From Acinetobacter sp. ANC 3832 (GTDB taxonomy: Bacteria > Pseudomonadota > Gammaproteobacteria > Pseudomonadales > Moraxellaceae): a stretch of 64,000 nt of DNA. The notes below the pieces were generated by a model. It was not told the origin of the DNA, ran no database searches, and was given only the letters and a program-made list of their open reading frames with translations. Position 1 is the stretch's first letter. Every line of letters starts with the position of its first letter. The stretch spans positions 1 through 64,000 of the forward strand of contig NZ_NEGJ01000007.1 in NCBI RefSeq assembly GCF_002135415.1. The letters are read 5' to 3'. The position numbers and the translations under genes were made by a program. This document shows positions 27,067 through 35,369 of this stretch, piece after piece.

Positions 27067-27972
27067 TTAAGTTATAAAATAAAGAATAAAAGGCAAAGTA
27101 ATGGCTGAACATAAAGTCTGTAAGCTAATCACCCCTGCCATAAGTTGGCTATCACCACCCAAAACTTTGGTTAAAATATAAGATGCTGAAGCCGTTGGTA
27201 ATGCAAAAAATAGAACCAAGACTTGTGTTTCTAAAGTAGAGAGTTGCAATATTTGACATACCAACCAAGCCAAGGCTGGAACAATAAGTAAGCGTCCAAG
27301 TGTATTGAGAATTAAACGATTTACATCTTTTTTAAGTTGCATAAATTGCAGTGCTGCACCAACACACAATAGACCGAGTGGCAAACTACATAATGCGAGT
27401 TGTTTTAAGAAACTGCCAAAACCATCCCATAAACTAAGCCCTGTGGCATTAAATAAAGCACCAAGTACACAAGACATAATCAATGGATTTTTAATTAAAG
27501 AAATAAGGACAGAATAAAACTTCATCTGCTCTTTGTTGGTTAATGCCAAAACAGATAAAATATTAACGACAGGAATACTCATTGCGAGTGCAATTGCTAA
27601 AATAATCATCCCTTGTTGATGGAATAATGTCGCAACAATTGCTAAGCCCATATAAGTATTAAAACGTACCATACTTTGCATATACACGCCGAATTGTGCT
27701 GATTCAGTTTTATATATTGCTCGTAAAGCATATAAACCGATACAAACAATACTTAATACGCCAAGCAGGACTAGACCAATGGTTTTAACGAGATGTAATT
27801 CTATTGTTGCAGATGCAAGATTGCCAAATAACATCGCAGGGAAAAGAATATAGTAATTGAGTTTTTCAGCACCGACCCAAAAACCATCATTTAAGAAATT
27901 CTTCTGCTTTAAAAAATAACCACTCAAAATCAGAGAGATTAAAGGGAAAAGTGAAAGTAAAATACTATACAT
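27067..27972 (-). CDS. AEC-family (auxin efflux carrier-like) transporter
   Basis: Integral membrane protein of 301 residues with about ten hydrophobic segments over its whole length, starting with MYSILLSLFPLISLILSGYFLK. The family-typical halves are visible: WVGAEKLNYYILFPAMLFGNLA (~32-53) and the second half with LPLGLLCVGAALQF and LPTASASYILTKVLGGDSQLMA (~255-275). Bacterial AEC proteins export or import carboxylates such as malate or malonate, but the substrate is not predictable here. It is a single-gene unit flanked by long AT-rich spacers. Confidence 0.88.
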   Translation of the reverse strand: MYSILLSLFPLISLILSGYFLKQKNFLNDGFWVGAEKLNYYILFPAMLFGNLASATIELHLVKTIGLVLLGVLSIVCIGLYALRAIYKTESAQFGVYMQSMVRFNTYMGLAIVATLFHQQGMIILAIALAMSIPVVNILSVLALTNKEQMKFYSVLISLIKNPLIMSCVLGALFNATGLSLWDGFGSFLKQLALCSLPLGLLCVGAALQFMQLKKDVNRLILNTLGRLLIVPALAWLVCQILQLSTLETQVLVLFFALPTASASYILTKVLGGDSQLMAGVISLQTLCSAITLPFILYFIT

Positions 27973-28287
27973 TTTTCATAGCCTGTAATTTTTTCCTATT
28001 CAGCATTCGCATCCCTACTTCAGTATCATCGATATATACGTGAATAATGTTTTACCTTTTGTTACGTATGAATATACGCTAATTTTTGATGCTCTTTGAG
28101 AAATACTGCATCTAATATCACCTTAAATTGGTCTAGCTAAACCGTTACCAAGTCTTTCTCAATCAATAATTGCACCTATTTTTTTAATAAGTTTCAATAT
28201 ATTGTTTAGGTTATCAGTCTAATTTTTACTTGCCAAAAAGCAGATTAATATTAAAATGATAAATTAGTCACAAATTATAAAATTATC
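27973..28287. other. AT-rich divergent intergenic region, no gene seen
   Basis: About 315 bases between divergent genes. Nothing beyond AT-rich sequence and presumed promoters for both neighbours was identified. Confidence 0.4.
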
Positions 28288-28767
28288 ATGATAAAAATAA
28301 CATTAAAAATATTCTCTGCTTTTCTTCCTTTGCTGATGTTGAGTCATACTTTTGCAGCACAAAATAATAAACCCAGTAAAGATGAAGAAGCTCAGATTTA
28401 CAAAGCTGCTGGAATTAAAAAAACCGCCATGGGTTGGGAAAGTAAATGTAGCCTTGTGCATATCGAAACCTATAAAGACTTAAATAATGATGGTCGTATG
28501 GATGCGATTGTTCGAGATGGGGGTACAAAATGTTATGGGGCAACAGGCACAGGATTCTATATTTTGACCAAACAAAATAATCACACATGGACAAAAATTT
28601 TAAATAGCAAAGGAACACCAATAATATTACCTACTGTCGGTCGACATGGTTGGCCCGATATCGCCATCGCAGATACTAGTACCTGCTTCCCAGTCTATCG
28701 TTGGAATGGCAAAAGTTATGCGATTGATCGTTATGAAGATAAAGGACGCGCATGTGCAAAACGTTAA
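28288..28767 (+). CDS. Small secreted protein with a Ca-binding-like motif
   Basis: Protein of 159 residues with a clear signal peptide (about 1-24, cleavage after TFA), so periplasmic or secreted. The segment DLNNDGRMDAIVRDGG (~66-81) looks like the calcium-binding loop of FG-GAP/EF-hand type repeats. The mature part has four cysteines (in SKCSL, TKCYG, STCFP and RACAKR), likely two disulfides. I do not recognise a named family. It stands alone between the AEC transporter (divergent) and amt. Confidence 0.7.
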   Translation: MIKITLKIFSAFLPLLMLSHTFAAQNNKPSKDEEAQIYKAAGIKKTAMGWESKCSLVHIETYKDLNNDGRMDAIVRDGGTKCYGATGTGFYILTKQNNHTWTKILNSKGTPIILPTVGRHGWPDIAIADTSTCFPVYRWNGKSYAIDRYEDKGRACAKR

Positions 28768-29117
28768 TCTATGCCATCCTTTAAATCTTGTATGATGTAT
28801 AGCGAACTAATTTATTCAATTTATTTTCATCAACGAATTTTAGAAAATTCTGTTATCTATAAATTCTGATAATTATTTTTTGATGAGTAAATTATTTTTA
28901 TTTTAATTATCAAAAATTTAGTATAAATTCATTCAATATAACAAGCACTAAAATGATGCAAAAAATCCAAATGAGTGCAAGCCTTTGCTTTATATCGAGT
29001 CTTGATAAAATTTTGAATTCTTTAATCTATTTTTCCCTATAGCAAAACATTTCACGTCATTCATTGCATCGTTATACTGATGATAAATTGTGACATAAAG
29101 CACCAAAAGAACCCACT
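28768..29117. other. Intergenic region upstream of amt, no gene seen
   Basis: About 350 bases of AT-rich DNA. I looked for a sigma-54 (GG-N10-GC) promoter as expected for nitrogen-controlled amt genes and did not find a convincing one. No hairpin terminator was seen for the preceding gene. Confidence 0.35.
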
Positions 29118-30305
29118 ATGCAAAATACCGACCTACTCTTTCTCCTCCTTGGTGCAATCCTTGTACTGGCAATGCATGCAGGCTTTGCTTTTTTAGAACT
29201 TGGGACTGTACGCCATAAGAATCAAGTCAATGCTTTAAGTAAAATCTTAACGGACTTTTCTTTATCTGCAATTGCCTATTTTTTTGTTGGCTATTACATC
29301 GCTTATGGGCAGCATTTCTTCCATACAGGTGCAACACTGGCAACTGAGCATGGTTACAATCTCATGCGTTGCTTCTTCTTACTGACCTTTGCCGCCGCGA
29401 TTCCTGCAATTATTTCAGGGGGAATTGCTGAGCGTGCCAAAATGCGTACCCAAGCTATTGCCACCCTGTTTTTAGTTGCTCTCATTTATCCTTTCTTTGA
29501 AGGGATTGCATGGAATGGCAATCTGGGTTTGCAGAAATGGTTAGCCGATACCTTTGGTGCAGGTTTTCATGACTTTGCTGGTTCTGTTGTGGTGCATGCA
29601 ATGGGTGGATGGATTGCTCTAGCCGCTGTTTTACTGTTAGGTGCAAGACATGGGCGATATAAAAAAGATGGTCGAGTCAGTGCACATCCTCCATCGTCTA
29701 TTCCATTTTTAGCCTTAGGCTCATGGATATTAATTGTCGGTTGGTTTGGCTTTAATGTCATGAGTGCTCAACGCCTAGACGCTATTTCTGGCTTAGTTGC
29801 AATCAATTCACTTATGGCGATGGTCGGTGGAACAATTGCAGCAAACTTCTTTGGTAAAGAAGATCCAGGTTTTTTACACAATGGACCGCTGGCAGGTCTC
29901 GTTGCGATTTGTGCAGGTTCAGATATCGTGCATCCTGTTGGGGCTTTAGTGATTGGTAGTTTTGCAGGCTTTCTCTTTGTCAAACTCTTTACCTATACCC
30001 AAAACAAACTCAAAATTGATGATGTATTGGGTGTTTGGCCCTTACATGGCGTCTGTGGTGCATTTGGTGGACTAGCAGTCGGAATATTTGGACAACAATG
30101 GTTAGGTGGGCTTGGCGGAGTGTCCTTCGTGTCACAAATCATTGGCACAGTCCTCGCGATTATCATTGCATTATCAGGTGGTTTTATTGTGTATGGAATT
30201 TTAAAATACACTATGGGAATTCGTCTCACTCAAGAAGAAGAGTTTCGTGGTGCAGACTTATCCATTCATAAAATTTCTGCAAACTCAGAAGATGCGATGT
30301 TCTAA
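29118..30305 (+). CDS. amt: Ammonium transporter
   Basis: Amt/Mep/Rh family channel of 395 residues with eleven hydrophobic segments. It has no long signal peptide, unlike E. coli AmtB. The twin histidines lining the pore are seen in VVVHAMGGW (~160) and PLHGVCGAFGG (~310), together with LELGTVRHKN near the N-terminus and FFLLTFAAAIPAIISGGIAER (~90-110). The C-terminal tail (EEFRGADLSIHK) is the regulatory region contacted by GlnK in relatives. No glnK gene is adjacent. It ends at a strong terminator. Confidence 0.95.
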   Translation: MQNTDLLFLLLGAILVLAMHAGFAFLELGTVRHKNQVNALSKILTDFSLSAIAYFFVGYYIAYGQHFFHTGATLATEHGYNLMRCFFLLTFAAAIPAIISGGIAERAKMRTQAIATLFLVALIYPFFEGIAWNGNLGLQKWLADTFGAGFHDFAGSVVVHAMGGWIALAAVLLLGARHGRYKKDGRVSAHPPSSIPFLALGSWILIVGWFGFNVMSAQRLDAISGLVAINSLMAMVGGTIAANFFGKEDPGFLHNGPLAGLVAICAGSDIVHPVGALVIGSFAGFLFVKLFTYTQNKLKIDDVLGVWPLHGVCGAFGGLAVGIFGQQWLGGLGGVSFVSQIIGTVLAIIIALSGGFIVYGILKYTMGIRLTQEEEFRGADLSIHKISANSEDAMF

Positions 30306-30327
30306 ATCAAGCTTTTACATTGTGTAG

Positions 30328-30355
30328 GTGACTCAATTGAGTCACCCTTTTTATT
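30328..30355 (+). terminator. Intrinsic terminator of amt
   Basis: A perfect 20-base palindrome, GGTGACTCAA followed by TTGAGTCACC (30328-30347), then CTTTTTATTT. It lies 22 bases after the amt stop. Confidence 0.88.
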
Positions 30356-30615
30356 TCAATACAGCTTCTCAGTTCTCTTTTATGAAGAAAGTAAAAAGCC
30401 GCTTCATATTGATAAAAGAGCCTTATGAATCAAACCGATTATATTTTCAATATGGATTAAATATATTCAAGCATAATACTGAATACTCTGATATTTTAGG
30501 CTTATCAAGGTGATTCTACAGTTCTTGTCTCAAGACTATTTTAAGACTTGATTAAGTTTGAACTGCTGTAATAAAAAACAAATATATCTCTATAATTTAC
30601 GTAATATTCGACACT
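30356..30615. other. Spacer between amt terminator and PAP2 gene
   Basis: About 260 AT-rich bases with no supported gene. A 61-codon open frame starting in the terminator has no RBS or homology that I recognise. The promoter of the PAP2 gene should be here, but I could not place it. Confidence 0.35.
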
Positions 30616-31338
30616 ATGCCATTAGACCTAAAAAAGCTCTCAATTCATTCATTGCTATTATTAAGCATTAGTTTTTTTATTTTAATTTTCTATGTCCCTG
30701 TCGGTGGGGCGATAGATATGTACTTCATCCACCCTTGGATGGATCAATTCGGCAACTTTATCTACCGCAACAACTGGTATTTAGTTCATATTAATCATCG
30801 TATTTTTAAATATATACTGATTGCAGTTTATGTCAGTTTTCTCGTGCTATGGTGTGCTTCGTTTAAAGTTAAACGTCTCAAAGCAAACCGTTGGCTCTAT
30901 GGATATATGTTTTGGGTCAGTATTTTATCTACGGGTCTTATAGGGCTATTAAAGTCAAAATCTGCCCATGCGTGCCCATGGAATATGACCCACGAAACAG
31001 CGACAGGATTTATCTGGGATTTCACCGCAACGCATGGACATTGTTTTCCAGGTGGGCATGCCAGCACAGGCTTCGCTTTAGTCACAGGTTTTTTCGTTTA
31101 TCGCTTAGCTCGCCCTAAATTAGCTTATGTTTTTTTATTCGCGGGCTTAATTTGTGGATTCATATTGGGTTGGGGACAAATGATGCGTGGCGCTCATTTC
31201 CTTAGCCATAATCTATGGACAGGTTGGATTATTTTAGCCATGAACTGTGTACTTTACTTCTTCTTTTATCGTAAATTTCAAAGACAAATTCAAGCTAAAA
31301 ATAGTCATTCAGTAGACTCATTCAATGAGAAAGCCTGA
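30616..31338 (+). CDS. PAP2-family phosphatase (lipid A phosphatase-like)
   Basis: Membrane phosphatase of 240 residues with about six transmembrane segments. Motifs: KSKSAHACPWNM (~112-123) replaces the KX6RP motif 1 as in the LpxE/PagP-neighbour branch, HCFPGGHASTGF (~137-148) is motif 2 with its histidine, and RGAHFLSHNLWTGW (~194-207) is motif 3. This CPW-containing subgroup is generally annotated as PAP2 family lipid A phosphatase. Its position, tail-to-tail with pmrB of the lipid A modifying pmrCAB locus, fits a role on lipid A or other cell-envelope phosphates, but the substrate is inferred only. Confidence 0.82.
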   Translation: MPLDLKKLSIHSLLLLSISFFILIFYVPVGGAIDMYFIHPWMDQFGNFIYRNNWYLVHINHRIFKYILIAVYVSFLVLWCASFKVKRLKANRWLYGYMFWVSILSTGLIGLLKSKSAHACPWNMTHETATGFIWDFTATHGHCFPGGHASTGFALVTGFFVYRLARPKLAYVFLFAGLICGFILGWGQMMRGAHFLSHNLWTGWIILAMNCVLYFFFYRKFQRQIQAKNSHSVDSFNEKA

Positions 31339-31395
31339 TATTCAAAACTCATCACTAAGACTAGATATTATTAAAATCTCTTCAATAATGAGCAT

Positions 31396-31421
31396 AAAAA
31401 AGCACATCATGGTGCTTTTTT
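31396..31421. terminator. Bidirectional terminator between PAP2 and pmrB
   Basis: The arms AAAAAAGCAC (31396-31405) and GTGCTTTTTT (31412-31421) have a six-base loop. T runs are present in both directions, and it is located between two convergent genes. Confidence 0.88.
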
Positions 31422-31490
31422 AACACCTCTTTAGGAGAAAAACAGAGAGGTCTAAGTACTTCTAGTAAGATGTTTATTCTAAATCCCTGA

Positions 31491-32822
31491 CTATTTTGTA
31501 GAAAATACTTTAGGTAGTTTAACCAAAGCACTTAAACCACCGAGATCATTACTTTTTGACAAAATCAGTTCACCACCTAAATGTTGAATCGCCTTATCTA
31601 CAATAGATAAGCCTAATCCGCTTCCTACTTCTAAATGATGATGTACTCGATAAAACCGTTTCAGCACTTTGTCGTACATTTCAGGTTCAATTCCATTACC
31701 ACTGTCTTCAATTTGAATATAGGCATATTCATCAGCATCCTGAAATACAGAGATATTGATGATTCCAGAAATTGGCGTATATTTAATCGCATTATCAATC
31801 AAATTAAATACAATCGAATGAATGGTTTGTTCAATACTATGCATTTTTATCGGTTCATTTCGTTCAAAACCCAGATCAATGTCCTTCTCCATCGCCAAAT
31901 GAACCAATTGTTCCACACAATTTAAAGCGACATCATTGAGTTGAAAATTGGTAATTAACTCATTTTGACCCAATGCTGCATCCTGTTTAGCTAAGGAAAG
32001 CAACTGCATGACCAAATGCTGCATTCGAGCTAATCCCTTGCTCAAATTTTGTAAATTATTTTCTTCTGGAAATTGGCTTAATAGAATTTGAGTTTGCAAA
32101 TTTAGTGCTGTGATCGGTGTCCGAAGTTCATGTGCTGCATCTGCTACAAACTGCCTTTGCTCTGCTTGTGCTAAGGAAATGCGTTCAAACAAATGATTCA
32201 TCTCATTGATGGTCGGTACTAACTCTTCAGGATAAAGCGTATTTTGAATCGCAACCAATGAGTTTGAATCTCGTTGGGACAGTTCCTCTTTAAAATCATC
32301 TAAGGGTTTTAAATTTCGCCGAATAATTAAAATTAAACCCAATAATGCAAATGGAATGATGATTAAATAAGGCAAGAACATGCTCCCCGCAAGTTCTAAT
32401 GCGAGAACCTGACGGACTTTTTCTTGTTGGCTAATTTGAATTTGGTAGTCTTTAGTGGGCAAAACATAAGCAATCCATGTGCCATTCGGTGATTCTTCTC
32501 TATAAAATCCAGCTTTTTGTTTCGGTTCAACTAAAAACTGATGTTCATGCGTGGTATCACTTTTACTTCCATAAGCCCATACATCAATAAATAAATCATC
32601 TTCATGGTAGTGCTTATGGCTATCAAATTTACTTTGTATGGGTCTAATATTTAATTCAACACGCTCAGCCAAATAAACCATCTGTGCATCTAAAATTTCA
32701 TTGATTTCCTCAAGTGAAATTTTATATGCCGAAAAAATCAGGACACACCCCAAAATTACACTGAACAGTGAGGTATAACCAATCAGACGTTTTTTGAGAG
32801 AATAATGTGCGGACATAGCCAT
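31491..32822 (-). CDS. pmrB: Sensor histidine kinase PmrB
   Basis: Inner membrane two-component sensor, 443 residues. Two transmembrane helices (~11-33 and ~147-168) flank a periplasmic sensor of about 110 residues rich in His, Asp and Glu (SHKHYHEDD), which is plausible for metal or pH sensing. A short HAMP-like linker follows, then the dimerisation helix with phosphorylatable histidine in AAHELRTPITAL (His ~231), the N box (FNLIDNAIKYTP), and G boxes (DSGNGIEPEMYDK and GSGLGLSIVDKA). It phosphorylates PmrA, encoded 5 bases upstream. Mutations in PmrB are a known route to colistin resistance in A. baumannii; I cannot judge that here without a reference. Start at 32822 or the ATG two codons later. 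Confidence 0.93.
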   Translation of the reverse strand: MAMSAHYSLKKRLIGYTSLFSVILGCVLIFSAYKISLEEINEILDAQMVYLAERVELNIRPIQSKFDSHKHYHEDDLFIDVWAYGSKSDTTHEHQFLVEPKQKAGFYREESPNGTWIAYVLPTKDYQIQISQQEKVRQVLALELAGSMFLPYLIIIPFALLGLILIIRRNLKPLDDFKEELSQRDSNSLVAIQNTLYPEELVPTINEMNHLFERISLAQAEQRQFVADAAHELRTPITALNLQTQILLSQFPEENNLQNLSKGLARMQHLVMQLLSLAKQDAALGQNELITNFQLNDVALNCVEQLVHLAMEKDIDLGFERNEPIKMHSIEQTIHSIVFNLIDNAIKYTPISGIINISVFQDADEYAYIQIEDSGNGIEPEMYDKVLKRFYRVHHHLEVGSGLGLSIVDKAIQHLGGELILSKSNDLGGLSALVKLPKVFSTK

Positions 32823-32827
32823 ATATT

Positions 32828-33511
32828 TTATATTTTCTTCGCTTGACCCAAACGATAGCCCAAACCACGGATCGTTCGAATGATGTCTTTACCTAATTTT
32901 GATCGGATATGATGTACATATACTTCAATCGTATTACTATTCACTTCACTATCAAAAGCATAAAGTTTATCTTCTAAATTAGATTTAGAAAAAATCTTAT
33001 TCGGATGTGTCATCAATGGCGTTAAAATTGCCCATTCACGGTTTGAAAGTTCAACTTCTTCACCTTTAAGTTTGGCAATATGTTGCTCTACATCTAAAAC
33101 AACATCACCATTTGTCAGTAAAGCCTCACTGCCTGTTTGTGTAACTTCCCCACCACTACGACGTAATAAAGCATGAATCCGCGCAATCAACTCATCAAAC
33201 TCATAAGGTTTAACCAAGTAATCATCTGCGCCTTGATTCAACCCTTCTACCCGATTTTGTAATTGATCTCGAGCTGAAATAATTAGAACAGGCATGCTTG
33301 TGCGTTGTCGAATTTGCTTCAACACTTGCATGCCATCCATCATTGGAAGACCTAGATCAAGCAAAACTAAATCAAAACTTTGATTGGTCAGTTGCTTCAA
33401 CCCATCTAAACCATTGTTTACCCACTCTACATCAAACTGATGAAAGCGCAGTAAAGTCATGGTGGATTCGGCAATCATGAAATCATCTTCAATCATTAAG
33501 ATTTTAGTCAT
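32828..33511 (-). CDS. pmrA: Response regulator PmrA
   Basis: OmpR/PhoB-type regulator of 227 residues. The receiver domain has the acidic pocket EDD (~8-10), phospho-acceptor Asp52 in LVLLDLGLPMMDG, and the conserved lysine in DDYLVKPYEF (~102). The C-terminal winged helix (~130-220) ends with SNTIEVYVHHIRSKLG and RTIRGLGYRLG. PmrA controls pmrC, and a PmrA-box-like repeat is found upstream of pmrC at 35244. An AGGA RBS lies about 10 bases before the ATG. The gene is 19 bases after pmrC and 5 bases before pmrB, as in the A. baumannii pmrCAB operon. Confidence 0.95.
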   Translation of the reverse strand: MTKILMIEDDFMIAESTMTLLRFHQFDVEWVNNGLDGLKQLTNQSFDLVLLDLGLPMMDGMQVLKQIRQRTSMPVLIISARDQLQNRVEGLNQGADDYLVKPYEFDELIARIHALLRRSGGEVTQTGSEALLTNGDVVLDVEQHIAKLKGEEVELSNREWAILTPLMTHPNKIFSKSNLEDKLYAFDSEVNSNTIEVYVHHIRSKLGKDIIRTIRGLGYRLGQAKKI

Positions 33512-33530
33512 GGGGTAATATTCCTAGGTG

Positions 33531-35192
33531 TTAACTGCGTACGTTACATGAGTGCAAAATATTATTATCTTCATTAATGACATGCGTTTTCACATCTAGC
33601 AAACTCAATAAACTTGGAAATAAATTATCTTGACTCAATGTTTTATTTTTTTGCTGGGCAATACAATCGAATTGCGGTGCCGCTATCTTTTTCCACTGAT
33701 CTGAAAACCACATCACCATCGGTACATGGGTTTGCTGACTAGGTGCAATCGCATAAGGTGCACCATGTAAATACATCCCATGTTCACCTGTAGATTCACC
33801 ATGATCTGATAAATACCAGAATCCAGTACGGTAATTTTGCTCTTTCTTCAATCGTTCAATTACTTGATTCAGAATATGATCTGTATAAACAATCGTATTA
33901 TCATAAGCATTGATCAGTTCAGTTGGACTGCAACCTTGGATTGCATTTGTATCACAGCTTGGTTTAAATGGTTGGAATTCACTGGTTGCACGTTTGAAAT
34001 AAGCAGGACCATGGCTACCCATCTGATGCAGTACAATCAATCTTGGTGATTTATCATCTTTCGGAATCGTTGCTAAATAGCTATCTAAACTATCAACAAG
34101 AATACCATCAAGACATTCATCATCTTTACACCATTTCTGTTTCAAAGCTTCTGGAATTTTATATTCTTCAACACGATTGCACGTACCTTTGCAACCTGAA
34201 TTATTATCAATCCAAGTGACTTTATAACCTGCACGTTGAGCAATATCGAGTAAGCCTTCACGGTGGCTTGCCAACTGTTCATCATATTGAACGCGAGGCA
34301 TACCAGAAAACATACAAGGTACTGAAACTGCTGTTGCAGTACCACATGAACTGACTTGACTAAAATTAATGATATTGGTTTGTTTAGATAACTCAGGATT
34401 GGTATTTTTTGCATAGCCGTTTAAAGAAAAACTTTCCGCTCTTGCCGTTTCCCCCAAAACAAACACCATTAACTTCGGCAATTTTTGTACTGAAGTTTGT
34501 TCTACAAGGTGTGCATCTTCACCATATTTAATCAAAGGTAAATCTTTTTTAGGCGCTTTTTTATGAAAATAAGAAAAGCTTGATGCAATCGCATTCTGCG
34601 GTGAAATCATCCCTTTTAAATCACGATGTTCACGAAAAATAGCAGCATAATCAACATAGAATGAAAATACTAATGCGCCAACCAATCCTAAAGATGCAGT
34701 GATCTGCATCATTTTATTAAGAATGGTTTTAATCATCGGTTCTGGTCTAATCTTAACCCATAAAATAGCAGCGATTGGTAAAATAACAAAAGCCAATGTC
34801 CACAACAAAAACTGTAAAGACAATAGATCTGATGCTTCTGAAATATCAGTTTGCATCATATTTTGAACTTGATCAGGAGAAATCATTACTCCCAATGAAT
34901 TGACAAAATAAGAACTAAATCCACCAATAAAAACCAATAGGATGGATACGAACTTTGCAGTCCACTTCCAATTCAATAGTTGTGTGAAAAAAGTATAAAG
35001 TGCAATTAATAGCAAAGCTGTCGCAATTAAAAATAAATATACTTTTGGACCTTGGTACGGCGTTAGAGTTTCTATTCTTCGTAAAAAACCAAAATTTAAA
35101 ATTAAGCCTAACCACACTGCAACAATAAAATTAAATGCAGTTAATGAGATTGTTATATTCCGTTGTTTAATTTGTTTTATTAAATTTAGCAT
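33531..35192 (-). CDS. pmrC: Lipid A phosphoethanolamine transferase PmrC (EptA family)
   Basis: Transfers phosphoethanolamine from phosphatidylethanolamine to lipid A phosphates, which lowers negative charge and polymyxin binding. It has five N-terminal transmembrane helices (~15-35, 45-65, 75-95, 120-145 and 165-185) and a periplasmic sulfatase-fold domain from ~225. There the zinc and nucleophile site is VLGETARAESFSLNGY (Glu and Thr), with SCGTATAVSVPCMFS, VLHQMGSHGPAYF and YLSDHGESTGEHGMYLHG carrying the other metal and substrate ligands. Six or more cysteines form the usual disulfides. ATG at 35192 gives the standard N-terminus (553 residues); a GTG at 35210 also fits. First gene of pmrCAB. 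Confidence 0.95.
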   Translation of the reverse strand: MLNLIKQIKQRNITISLTAFNFIVAVWLGLILNFGFLRRIETLTPYQGPKVYLFLIATALLLIALYTFFTQLLNWKWTAKFVSILLVFIGGFSSYFVNSLGVMISPDQVQNMMQTDISEASDLLSLQFLLWTLAFVILPIAAILWVKIRPEPMIKTILNKMMQITASLGLVGALVFSFYVDYAAIFREHRDLKGMISPQNAIASSFSYFHKKAPKKDLPLIKYGEDAHLVEQTSVQKLPKLMVFVLGETARAESFSLNGYAKNTNPELSKQTNIINFSQVSSCGTATAVSVPCMFSGMPRVQYDEQLASHREGLLDIAQRAGYKVTWIDNNSGCKGTCNRVEEYKIPEALKQKWCKDDECLDGILVDSLDSYLATIPKDDKSPRLIVLHQMGSHGPAYFKRATSEFQPFKPSCDTNAIQGCSPTELINAYDNTIVYTDHILNQVIERLKKEQNYRTGFWYLSDHGESTGEHGMYLHGAPYAIAPSQQTHVPMVMWFSDQWKKIAAPQFDCIAQQKNKTLSQDNLFPSLLSLLDVKTHVINEDNNILHSCNVRS

Positions 35193-35243
35193 TACTCTAG
35201 TTCTAGTCACATTTTAACCGATACTGTAATGTAATAAAGCAAA

Positions 35244-35260
35244 CTTAAATACAGCTTAAG
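35244..35260. promoter_or_regulatory. PmrA box upstream of pmrC
   Basis: CTTAAA-N5-CTTAAG on the plus strand, equivalent to CTTAAG-N5-TTTAAG toward pmrC, is an exact fit to the HTTAAD-N5-HTTAAD consensus reported for PmrA sites. It lies about 52 bases upstream of the pmrC ATG, with an AT-rich TACAGT -10 candidate in between, and suits autoregulation of pmrCAB. Confidence 0.7.
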
Positions 35261-35369
35261 TTCAATAAATTGATGAAATTCATCTAAAAAGTAGTTAAAT
35301 TTCATACAAGTAAAAAATCATTTTTTCATTCAAAATGGAAATATCACATGGTGATAAATCACGATCCGA

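Noticed and set aside
28768..29117. Sigma-54 promoter for amt
   Set aside because: Looked for GG-N10-GC with the usual flanks; found none that was convincing.
30328..30513. 61-codon frame downstream of amt
   Set aside because: Begins inside the amt terminator hairpin, has no RBS and no recognisable sequence.
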